Shown: piece after piece, positions 1 to 12,000 of the stretch
How the letters are laid out: every line of letters starts with the position of its first letter
How positions within the stretch are numbered: the first letter of the stretch is position 1
Source: Candidatus Omnitrophota bacterium
GTDB taxonomy: Bacteria > Omnitrophota > Gorgyraeia > Tantalellales > Tantalellaceae
Direction: 5' to 3'
Assembly (NCBI GenBank): GCA_015231405.1
Contig: JADGBR010000026.1
Location: 1 to 45,401, forward strand
DNA length: 45,401 nucleotides
Notes under the pieces: generated by a model
Database searches by the model: none
The model's input: only the letters and a program-made list of their open reading frames with translations
Told to the model about the DNA's origin: nothing
Program-made: the position numbers and the translations under genes

Positions 1-3000
1 GCGATAATGAAGTCCTGGCAGGCGGATGGCAGGTTCGATTTTGACCATAACGGCAAGATGTCAATGAACGAGGATATTAATCATAACGGGATCTTCGACC
101 AGGGCGAGGATATAGACAAGGACGGGATCTTTGACTGGCTTAACGAGAAGGCGCTCGCCCTAAAAGCCGGGAAAACATGGATCGCCTACGGCGAGTTCGA
201 TCTTAACGGCGATGGCCGCGTTACGGAATACGGCAATGAAGCCGACGCTGTGAGCTTGTGGCAGGCTAAAGGCGAGTATGACCTCGACAAGAGCTCGCTC
301 CAGGACATGAACGAGGACTTTGATGGAGACGGACATTTTGACGTAGGTGAAGACGTGAACTCGAACGGGATGCTCGCATTTAACGAGGATCTAGACGGCG
401 ACGGTAATTTCGACATTATCAACGAGCAGCAACTCGCGTTAACTGCCGGTTCTACTTGGACAGCTTACGGTGCATACGACATTGACGCAGACGGCGATCT
501 GGACCTGGGTCTTGAGGATCTGGACCACGACGGCAATTTTGACAATGTGTCGGAAGACCTTGACGGTGACGGCAGGTTCGATCTGGATGAGTCCGCTTTC
601 GCAACGAAATACCACGGTGTTTGGGAATCTTACGGTGAATTTGACCTCGATAAAGACGGCAATATGGATAACGACGAGGATCTGGACGCCGACGGATCGT
701 TTGACACCGGAGAGGACCTTGACCACGACCGCGTTCTTGATAAAACCGAGGACCTCGACGGGAACAAGGCTTTTGACCGCGGCGAAGAAAAGGACGGGAA
801 CGGGATATCTGCTCTTACGGAAGACCTTGACTCGGACGGCAACAGTGACTGGGGCGAGGATATCAATGGCGATCATGAACTTAACTTGACAGAAGACCTT
901 GACGGCGACGGTAATTTCGATGTCAACGAGGACGCGAACGGCAACGGTAGGCTCGACGAAGTCGAGGATGTGGACGGCGACGGCAGACTGGATCTGAATG
1001 AAGACATTGACGGCGACGGGAACTTCGATGCCGTTAGTGAACAGTCGCTGGCCCTGGCGGCCCACAGCACCTGGACTGCCCACGGAGTTTACGATATCGA
1101 TAATGACGGGAACCTTGACACAGGGGAGGACCTTAACCATGACTTTAAGCTCTCGATGACCGAGGACCTGGACATCGATGGGAATAACGATCGGGGTGAG
1201 GACGTTGACGCAGATAATGCTCTTGATGCCACAGAGGATCTTGACGGCGACGGGAACTTCGATGCCATCGACGAACAGGCGCTCGCTCGCGCGGCGCACA
1301 GCACATGGGCTGCCCACGGGGCTTACGATATCGATAATGACGGCAATAAGGACCTCGGCATAGAGGATCTTGACCACGACGGGGTTTTTGACAAAGTATC
1401 CGAGGATCTGGACAATGACCACCACTTTGACGACTTGAACGAACGAATACTTGCCGTAACCGCGGGGAGTACATGGGCCGCCTACGGCCTATTCGACCTT
1501 GATAAGGATGGAAATTTGGACCAGGGAGAGGATCTGGACGGCGATGGCAACCTCGATCCGGGCGAGGACTTTGACGGTGACGGCATGCTGGATCTGACAG
1601 AAGATATCGACGCTGATAAGGGATTTGATACAGGCGAAGACATTAACCATGACGGCGCGCTGGCTAAGACCGAGGATATAGACGGCGACGGTCACGCTGA
1701 CCGGGGCGAGCTTTATGATATTTCCGGGGACGGGAAAATAAGGGTCATCGATTCGAATCAAGACGGCGTTATCGACGAAAGGGACGATGTGGAATGGCGC
1801 GATCTTGACGGCGACGGAAAACTGGACCTTTCGGAGGACTTTGACGGCGACGGACGTTTTGACACCGGAGAAGACGCGAACTATAACGGTGTACTTGACT
1901 CAGGAGAAGATATTGACGGAGACGGGAATTTGGACAAGTCGGAAGATCTTGACGCCGACGGCCGTTTAGATACGGGCGAGGACGCTAACCACAACGGTCT
2001 AATGGATTATGGCGAGGATCTTAACGGGGACGCCATGCTCGCCAGGATCGAAGACCTTGATTCGGACGGCAATTTCGAGACGGGAGAGGACACTAACCAT
2101 AACGGCATACTTGACACCGGCGAGGACCTTGACGGCGACGGCAGCCTCGACAGGATCGAGGATCTCGACGGGGACGGCAATCTGGATATGGGTGAAATTG
2201 CTGATTTGAACCATAATGGGACAATCCTCGACGAATGGGCGGATTCGAACTCTAACGGTGTCATCGACTCGGCCGACTCTTTCATCGCCGGGGCCGGGAT
2301 GGATGCGGACGGGGATAGTGCCGTTGATCTTACCGAGGACCTTGACGGCGACGGCAATTACGATATCGGCGAGGACCTTGACGGCGACGGTCATTTTGAT
2401 AAAGTGTTCGAAGACCTTGACGGCGACCATAAAACGGACAGGGTTGATGAAGACCTCGATCTCGACAGGCATTTTGATAAGATCGATGAGGATATGGATA
2501 AAGACGGCAATTTCGACGATGTCAGCGAGGATGTCGACGGCGATTGGAATTTTGACGACACAGTCGAGGAATTTGACGGCGACTGGGATTTTGACGCCGT
2601 TAACGAGGACCTTGACAAGGACGGCAGGGCCGATCTCGTCAACGAAGATATAGACTCCGACGGCGCTTTTGATAAGTTCAACGAGGATGTTAACTATGAC
2701 GGTGTCTGGGACTATACCGACGAGGACATCGACGGCGACCGTCATTTTGACAGCGTGAGGGAGGATCTGGACCGGGATAGGAATTATGACAACGTCTACG
2801 AGGACCTTGACGGCGATCTTAGGCTCGACTCTTCTTCGGAGGACATAGACGGCGACCACCATTTCGACGTTGTCAACGAGGATGTCGATAAGGACGGTCG
2901 CTTCGATAGCGTTAAAGAGGATACCGACGCCGACGGCAATTTCGATAACCTGAGCGAACTCGCTCTCGCGACGAACGCGTTCAGCACTTGGACGCCTTAC

Positions 3001-6000
3001 GGGGTTTGGGATCTAAATAAGGACGGGCTAGTCACAATTTACGCCAGTGAAGCCGACATGATGAGGATGTGGATTGCCCATGAGGAGTTCGATGCCGACA
3101 ATGACGGTAATATGGACGTCAACGAAACCACCGGTAAGGACGGGATGTTCGATACCGTTAACGAGCAGGCCCTCGCTCGGAAATTCTCGGCTACCTGGAC
3201 GGCTGGCGGCATCTATGACCTGAACCATGACGGCAGGATAACGATATACAAAGATGAAGCAACATTGGCCCGGGCAGCGGCGAGCACGTTCGTTGGAGGC
3301 GGCTATTTCGATATCGATATGGACAGGGCCATGGACGCTAACGACGATCTGGACGGCGACCTCCACCGCGACGACCTGAACGAATATGCCATAGCCTCCG
3401 CCCACAACACTACTTGGGTCGCCTACGGCAAATACGACTACGATTCTGACGGCAAAATAACCGCATTCCAGAACGAAGGCCAGATGGCCACAGTGTGGCG
3501 TCCGAAGGGCAAGTTCGATTTCGACCAGGACGGCCGCATGGATAATTCGGAAGACCTTAACGGCGACGGCACCGCTAACCGCGGCGAAGACTATAACGGC
3601 GACGGCAGGATGAGTTTTACCGAAGACCTCGACGGAGACGGCAATTTCGATATCGTCGACGAGCTCGCGCTTGCGCATTCGCTTTCCACCACATGGACGG
3701 CTGGAGGTGTATGCGATCTGGACAAAGACGCTCGCATGGACCGGGGCCTCGAGGATATCGACGGGGATAAGCGGTTCGACACTACTAACGAGGATCTTGA
3801 CCAGGACGGTACTCTGGACATCGTAACCGAAGAAGCTTTTGCCATGCATCAAGGCGGAGTTTGGACATCGTTCGGCGAATATGATCTTAACCATGACGGC
3901 ATAAAGACGGTTTATACGAGCGAATCCAGAATGGCTCAGGCGGCCGGAGCGATATGGGGGCCAAATGGCAAATACGATCTCGATGAAGACGGCTTTGACA
4001 CCATTCACGAGGATCTCGACAGGGATGGTAACTTCGACTCAGGCGAGGACTTGAACCACGACGGCAAATTTGCTAAGACTGAGGACCTTGACGGCGACGG
4101 GAAATGGGACAGGGGAGAAGATATCAACCACGACGGCAAGTTATCCACGACCGAGGATCTCGACTCTGACGGCAATAACGACTGGGGCGAAGACGTCGAC
4201 GGGGATATGGTACTCGACCAGACAGAGGACCTTGACGGCGACGGTCATTTTGACATCATTAACGAATGGGCCCTCGCCGTAGCCGCGAATACCACATGGA
4301 AGGCCCATGGGGTTTACGACGCCGATAACGACGGCAATATGGATACGGGGTTAGAAGACCTCGATAACGACAACGTGTTCGACAACGTGAAAGAGGATGT
4401 CGACGGCGACAGTCGGCTTGATATGGTGGACGAAGGCGCCCTTGCCTCGGCAAATTCTGCTACATGGCGGGCTTACGGCCAGTATGACCTCGATAAGGAT
4501 GGACACCAGGACGTTGTCGAGGACCTCGACTCTGACGGTGTGCTGGATATGGGCGAAGATAAAGACTATGACGGAAAGCTGGACAACACAGAGGATCTCG
4601 ATTTCGATTCTCATCCTGACTGGGGCGAGGACAAGGACAGCGATAAGACCCTTGACCTGACGGAAGATCTTGACGCAGACAACCACTTTGACATCACGAA
4701 CGAAAAAGAACTTGCCTTATCCGCCGGCATGGAATGGGTCCCTCTTGAAGAGTTCGACCTCGATAAGGACGGGAATATGGATCTTGGGATCGAGGATATC
4801 GACCGCGACGGCAATTTTGACGCTTACCGGGAAGACAAGGACGCCGACCACAGGCTTGATATAAATGAAACTGCGTTGGCAGCCAGCTTCTTCACGGTTT
4901 GGTCGGCTTACGGCCAGTTTGACGTCGATAAGGACGGTAATCAGGATGTTGCGGAAGACATTGACGGTGACGGGGATCTCGATATGGGCGAGGATGTAGA
5001 CCATAACGGCAATCTGTCACTCACTGAAGACTTGGACGCTGACGGTACTCAGGATACCGGCGAGGATGTCGACTGCGACGGCCGGCTGGACCTCGTCAAC
5101 GAAGATACGAACAATAACGGCAAACTTGACGCGTGGGAAGATCTTGACGGTGACGGTCATCTGGACGTAGCGGAAGACCTTGACTCTGACGGTGTGTTGG
5201 ATCGTACTGAAGACCTTGATCATGACGGGGATCTCGAAACCGGTGAGGACGCGAACCATAACGGTATTCTCGATCCTGGCGAGGACATCGACAAAGACGG
5301 CGTACTTGACAGGTCAGAGGACCTGGACGGTGACAAGCGTTATGACAGCGGTGAAGACAGGAACAACAACGGGTTATTGGATTTTGGTGAAGATATTGAC
5401 CGTGACGGAGTTCTTGACCGAACAGAAGATCTTGACGGAGACGGCAATTTTGAGACAGGTGAGGACGTCGACCATGACGGCAAACTTGACACCGTAGATG
5501 AGGGGGCAATCGCGAACTCGGTTTACGCTACATGGTCGGCTTACGGCGTTTATGACGTCGATAAAGACGGGCATAAGGACGTTGTTGAGGACCTTAATAA
5601 GAACGGGCTCCTCGACCGCACAGAAGATCTCGACCGTGACGGCAATTTTGATAACGGCGCCGATTTTAACCATAACGGCGTCCTTGATTATTTTGAAGAC
5701 GCCGATGGCGACGGCAGGCTCGATATTAACGAATCCACCCTGTCTAACGGCGCATGGACAGCCTACGGTCATTGGGATGTTGACAATGACGGCAATATGG
5801 ACGTCGAAGAAGATGCGAACCATAATGGTGTCCTCGATACCGAGAACCTGGCGGGCGACGGCGTACTCCATCTCACGGAAGACCTGAATGGCGACGGCGC
5901 TTTCGATACCGGCGAGGACCTTAACCACAACGGCGTTCTTGATCCGGGCGAGGATGCCGACGGCGACGGTAATTTCGACAAGACCGAGGACCTTGACGGC

Positions 6001-9000
6001 GACGGGCACTGGGATCATGGGATCGAGAATGTGAATGGAGATACCAACTGGGACACAGGTGAGCTTAAGGACCTTGACGGCGACGGCAGGATAATATGGG
6101 TCGACCTGAACCATAACGGTATAAGGGACCGCTATGACGATCTTGAATGGGTCGACGTGAACCACGACGGTCAGGTTGATCTTACGGAGGATCTCGACGG
6201 CGACGGTATTTTAGACACGGGAGAAGATATCGACCATGACGGCCATCTGGATATTGTGTTCGAGGATATCGATAGTGACGGACACTTTGACAATATCGAC
6301 GAGGATGTAAATGATGACGGATACTTTGATCTCGTGTACGAGGAACTTGACGGCGACGGGCGTTTCGACGACTTTAACGAGGACATAGACGGCGACCTTG
6401 AACATGATACCGTGGACGAGGATATAGATACCGACGGTAACTTCGATTTCGTGATCGAGGATATTGACGGTGATAAATATTTCGATCTCGTCGACGAGGA
6501 TCTGGATATGGATGGCGAGTCGGATTTTGTGGACGAAGACCTCGACGGCGACCGCTATTTTGACAGGCTGAACGAGGATCTCGACGGGGACAATAACTTC
6601 GACGATACAAACGAAGATATCGACCACGACGCCATGCCCGACATAGCCGAAGAAGACATTGACGGAGACGGACGTTTCGATAGGGCGAACGAACAATTGA
6701 TCGCCGAAGAGAACGGCACAGAGTGGGTCGCGCGCGGACCGTACGATCTTGATAACGACGGCTATTGTGACCGAGGCGAGGATGTTAACGGCAATAATAC
6801 ACTTGACCCCGGCGAGGACCTTGACAGGGACGGTGTTCTGGATCTCACTGAAGACTTAGACGGAGACGGAGCGGCCGATAGAGGAGAAGACAAGAACGGT
6901 GACGGCATGCTGAGCCTTACCGAAGATACGGACGGTGACGGTCATCTTGACGTGAACGAGGACGTTGATGGCGACGGCGTCATGGACTTAAGACCTGACT
7001 ATTACGGCATGGCCCAGTCGCTTTACAGTACTTTATCGTCTCTCTCCTGGTACGCCGACGACCTCAGCGGCATGCAATCGGCGCGGAAATCTCTGATGGA
7101 AGGCATGGAAGAGATGACCCGCAGGTACAACCTGATCGATAGTTCGGAAACTACAGCGAAAGAGACTGTCGGCGGTTATATCGACGAGATTACTAACGCC
7201 GCGGAAGCTCTTGAAGCTGATATTAAAGCTTATTTCGCGGGCAAGTCAGACGAGAGTAACCAAAATACGCTCGTTATCGCTGAAGGTATCTATTCCAGCG
7301 CCCAGTCAGTAATTTCCACGGCCGCGACCACGGTCGCCGCGCTTCGTAGCGCGAGGAACATCGCTAAGAGGACGCTTGAATCGCTTGATGCCCTTAATCG
7401 CGGCATATCAACAGGCGGGGATTACAGCAATTTCGCGGATCGTATGTCGCGCATGCAGATCGACATAAAGGAAAAGCAGGCAGCCATAGATAATAACCTT
7501 GCAAAGGCGCTTTTACTTGCGGGTAAGGCCGACTATGACTCGCGCATGGCAGAATATAACTCCAAAATGGCCGATCTTAAGGAAAAGAAACTAAAATACG
7601 CACAGGAATACCTTGAAAAAGCCGGCGACCCCTTATATGAGAGGTTCAAATCCCTGGGGCGCGTATCCAACAGCATTAAGGCCGACGCCGATAACATTAC
7701 CGGTGCCGCTTCAGTTTCCATAAGCGAAGGCAAATATGGTCTTGAAAAGCTCTATGAGGGTATATATCTTCAGGAGACTAAACTCCAGCAATGCCTTGAC
7801 CTTGTAGGGGTTAATTACAATATCTCTATGGCGATCATCAGGGGCGAGGACCTGGACGGCGATGGACACCTCGATACTGGAGAAGATACCAATAACAACG
7901 GTATACTTGACCCAGGCGAGGATCAGGACGGTGACGGCAATCTTGACCTTACAGAAGACCTTGATGGGGACGGCCGTTTTGACGTGAAAGAGGACCTCGA
8001 TAGTGACGGCAACCTCGATGCGGCCGAGGATAAGGACGGCGATGGCAGGCTCGATGTAAAAGAGGACACCGACGGTGACGGGAACCTCGATGTTAACGAG
8101 GATATCGACGGTGACAGTGATTTTGATATCGGTGAGGACGTCAATGATAACGGCGTTCTCGACGCCGGAGAGGATAAAGACGGCGACCAGGTCATTGATC
8201 TGACCGAAGACTTAGACGGCGACGGTAATTTCGACGTTGACGAAGGGAGCCTCGCTTTTGTCGCCACTGGGTTCACTTCATCGTGGCAGGCATACGGAAT
8301 ATTCGACACAGACAAAGACGGCCGCAAGGACGATAAAGAGGATATTGACAATGACGGCAATTTTGACGATATAAATGAGGATGTCGATCGCGACGGGAAC
8401 CAGGACGCGGACGAGGACATAGACAATGACGGCAATCTCGACGAGAAAGAAGATGCCGATGGCGACGGCAATCTTGATCTTTATGATGAGGATATCGACG
8501 GCGACGGCAACCTTGACCTCGTCAATGAAGACCTCGATGATGACGGGCGATTCGACAGGGTTAACGAGGACACCGACGGCGACCATAGGCTCGACACCTT
8601 CCTTGATCTTATTACGCAGGGCGGTATCGTCGGTAGAGGCGAGGATATTGACGGTGACAAGAAGCTCGATAAAGGCGAGGATGTTAACTTTAACGGCATT
8701 CTTGACGCGGGCGAGGATGCGAACGGCAACGGAAAACTTGACCTGACTGAAGACCTTGACGGCGATGGACATTTCGATATCGTAAAGGAAGATTTTGACA
8801 ATGACGGTAACCTCGATAAGATCCTAGAGGATCTCGACGGCGACGGCAATCTTGATACCGTTTACGAGGACAAAGACCTTGACGGTAACCTCGACGTGAA
8901 AGAGGATACGGACGGCGACGGCAACCTGGATACCGGCGAGGATAAGAACAAGAACAGCAGGCTCGACCCGGGCGAGGATACGGACGGCGATGGCAAACTC

Positions 9001-12000
9001 GACCTTAACGAGGACCTTGACGCCGATGGCAACTTCGACGGCAAAGAGGATAAAGACGGCGACGGCAGGCTCGACGTGAAAGAGGATAAAGACGGCGATG
9101 GAAATCTTGACTCGGGCGAAGACAATAACCACAACGGCAAGCTTGACGCCGGCGAGGACAGGAATAACGACGGATATTTAAATCTCAGCGAAGACCTTGA
9201 CGGCGACGGTAATTTTGATAGGGCTGAGGACCTCGACGGAGACAATTATCTGGACACGGGCGAAGACAGAAATCACAACGGCGTTCTTGACGCTAATGAG
9301 GATATCGACCATGACGGTATCCTTGACGGGAGGGAAGACCTTGACCATGACGGAAATTTCGACGTAAATGAGGATGCGGACGGGGATGGCAACCTGGACA
9401 TTACCGAGGATACGGACGGGGATGGGAGACTCGACATTGCCGAGGACCTTGACAGCGACGGGAACTTCGATGTGGACGAGGCATCTCTCGCCAGTGCCGC
9501 GCATTCCACATGGACGGCAGGCGGCGTATTTGACGTGGACGGCGACGGCAATCTTGACCGTTTTAAGGAGGATGTCGACGGCGACGGTAATTTGGATCTT
9601 GGCGAAGACGGGGACGGCGACGGCAATCTCGATGTCAAAGAGGATGCAGATAACGACGGCAAACTTGATGTTTCGGAGGATATTGACGGCGACGGAAACT
9701 TCGATATTGTTAACGAGGATCAGGACGGCGACCGAAGGTTGGACAATGAAGAGGATATCGACGGCGACGGCAATTTTGACAATATCTGCGAGGATATTGA
9801 CTTTGACGGTAATCTGGATGAGAAAGAGGACGTCGATGGCGACAATAGGCTTGACGCGAGCGAGGACCTGGACGGCGACGGGAACTTCGATAAAGTTAAC
9901 GAGGATAAGGACGGCGACGGTAATCTTGACACGAAAGAGGATGCCGACGGCGATGGCCATCTTGATATCGGTGAAGACCTGAACTCGAACGATAAACTCG
10001 ACCCGGGCGAGGACATTGACGGCGACGGCGTGCTCGATAAAGGCGAAGATTTTGACGGTGACTCTTCGTTGGACACCGGCGAGGACGTCGACCATGACGG
10101 CCGACTTGACGTTGACGAAGCGGCCCTCGTCCTCGCGGCTATGAGCACTTTTGTCCCTTATGGCCTTTTTGATATCGACAAAGATGGTAATCAGGACACG
10201 GTTGACGAAGACCTTGACAAGGACGGCGTTCTCGACCGTACGGAAGACCTTGATAATGACGGGAGACTCGATAGGGGTATCGAGGATATTGACCATGACG
10301 GACATTTTGATAACGTAAATGAAGATATAGACAATGACGGCGACATTGATCCATACACGGAACTTGTCATAAAATACGGGCAGTCAGGAAGGGGCATATC
10401 GGAGGAGATCGATCAGATAATTAAAGCCGCCGACCAGGCCGAGTTCGCGCTCCAGAAAGCCCAGGCGCTTGCCCTTGCCAACCCGAACAACGCATATATG
10501 GACAAGTCCGTAAAGGAACTTGCGGCTAAAGTCGCGGACCTGAGGAACGTTGCCGACCTCATGAGAGAAGTGAGGACAGTGCGCGATAATACAGCGAGGG
10601 TCGTCGACGTGTCGGGATCGATCGATGTGTACGGCGATTTCATACACGCCATAATCACCCGAGCTGCCACCACTAATGACGCTAACACCAAAGGCGCGTA
10701 TCTTTCGGCCTATGAGATCGCCGATAAAGAGTTGGCTGATGCGCGGAACACCGTCATTTCTGCCGCTCAGACAGCGGACGAGGCCGCTAAGAAAGCGAAT
10801 GTCATAGCCATGTCCATGAACCAGTACATGGGTCTTACCGACACAATATTTAAGGAGGGTCAGCTGACATCGATCCTGAATTTCCTTAACCAGACCTCGG
10901 CTACCGCTCTTGATCAGGCGCAGGCGGCTTCAGGTAAACAATTTAGCTTTACACTGGACGCCGAAGCGGCTGAGCGTGAAGCCTCTACCGCTTGGGACGA
11001 AGCCCAGGGCAGGGAAGTTAATGTAAATAACGCCCAGATGAGGTATTTTGACGACATCAAGAGCCTATACTCTACGCGCGGCTGGTATTCCACCGCCGTT
11101 CTCATGTATGAACGCGCTTTCTATCAGATATACTCGCTCCAGAGAGGTAAAGCGGTCATCGAAGGCGATATTGACGTGTTCACCGGCAGGGCCGGCGAAC
11201 GTGTAAGCGTCACGCTAGATTATACGACTTACCAGAACATAGACCTCTCCGCCTGCAGGGATATTGACGACGTAGCGGAGGCAATTAACAGTGTTGTCGG
11301 TAGGACCGTCGCCGATACGAACGAGCTTGGCGGTCTCCGCATAACTTCAACGGCGATAGGCACGGGCGCGAATGTCATAATTACCGACGGCAGCCAGAAC
11401 GAAGTCGTGAAACGCCTTTTCACCGATCCCAGGAACCGGCAGGCGGTGGACGAATACCAGGATGCGCTTAACCAGATCGCTCCTCTTAAGTCGCGTGAAA
11501 AAGAGCTCGCGAAAGTCCTTAAGAACTGGGAGGTCCAGAAGGACGGGATGTACAGCGCCATGTCCAATTATTACAGCACCACGGTCCGTACGAAAATGAC
11601 CGAGACGGATGTCGCCCTGGAAAAAGCGTCTCAGGCGCGTTCAGAAGCCGTGAGGCTTAACGAGCAGGTCTCGGCAATGGATAGGGCGCTTTCCACGGTG
11701 AAGGCCAAAAAAGAAGCCTCGGATAAGAATCTGGCTGACCTCCAGGAAGCACTGAACAAGCTCGAGCTTCTCCGGGCTCAGACCAGTGATGCGTCCGATA
11801 CCGTTAAGAGGACAGCGCTCTTTGGCGCGTCGAAACAATACCAGTACGATTCCGGTATATCCGCGACAGGTTCGGTGACAGGCATAGCGTTCTGGAGCGG
11901 CATGATACAGGACCTGACGGAACTTCAGGTCCTGGAAGGCGAGAAACAATACGCGGCCAAGGCGACCGCTGTCGCCGGCGAGTTTGACGACATATCAGCC

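Larger units (their letters stand above)
160..6770 (+). repeat. Recurrent Trp spacer motif between calcium-loop runs
   Basis: A spacer of about 26 residues breaks the loop array: [ND]-E-x-x-L-A-x-x-A-x-S-T-W-x-A-[YH]-G-x-[YF]-D, leading straight into D-x-D-G. The Trp codons (or Phe in its place) start at 178, 457, 622, 1072, 1306, 1474, 2989, 3196, 3289 (Phe), 3415, 3694, 3862, 3955, 4297, 4465, 4735, 4900, 5533, 5755 and 6724. It recurs in later arrays at 8284, 9511, 10150 (Phe), 16381, 20278, 20443 and 23179, about 27 in all. Spacing is irregular (33 to over 500 residues), so it punctuates blocks with different loop numbers. It looks like a short amphipathic helix plus an aromatic turn that could cap a rod segment. 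I know of no named family for it. Confidence 0.8.
1..6990 (+). repeat. Calcium-loop repeat array 1 (TSP3/EF-hand-loop-like), residues 1-2330
   Basis: Tandem copies of E-D-[LIV]-D-G-D-G-[NRH]-[FL]-D-x-x in 12- or 13-residue steps. On the order of 150 copies are estimated from length and period, not counted. Each 12-residue unit has the residues of an EF-hand calcium loop: Asp at 1, 3 and 5, Gly at 6, a hydrophobic at 8, Asp at 9 and Glu at 12. The Glu of one loop directly precedes the first Asp of the next, and no flanking EF helices exist. This resembles thrombospondin type 3 and bacterial TSP3 repeats, which form calcium-stiffened extended rods. Asn replaces Asp at position 3 or 5 in the frequent N-H-N-G and N-H-D-G units. 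The array was already running at the window start and ends at D-G-D-G-V-M-D-L. Codon choice varies between copies, so it is old or held by protein-level selection rather than recently expanded. Confidence 0.92.

Noticed and set aside
439-1425. Long minus-strand open frame with Val/Ile-rich product
   Set aside because: It is the complement of Asp-rich calcium loops. The product repeats with the same 12-13-residue period and has no ribosome-binding site or independent domain.
2216-2653. Frame-2 + strand open frames (this and about twenty others)
   Set aside because: Thr/Arg/Leu-rich products arise from reading the GAC-GGC repeats one base out of phase. All fall within the giant frame.
6223-6690. 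Regular 39-bp array that could suggest a CRISPR array or minisatellite
   Set aside because: Units are diverged, code an unbroken 13-residue protein repeat, and lack identical repeats separated by unique spacers.
1-6990. RTX-type (GGxGxDxxx) nonapeptide repeats
   Set aside because: The units lack the Gly-Gly-x-Gly core and have a 12-13-residue period with D-x-D-G-D-G, which fits EF-hand/TSP3 loops instead.
9178-10305. 375-codon minus-strand open frame
   Set aside because: Same cause: GAC/GAT complements as Val/Ile within array 2. The coherent domain signal is on the + strand.
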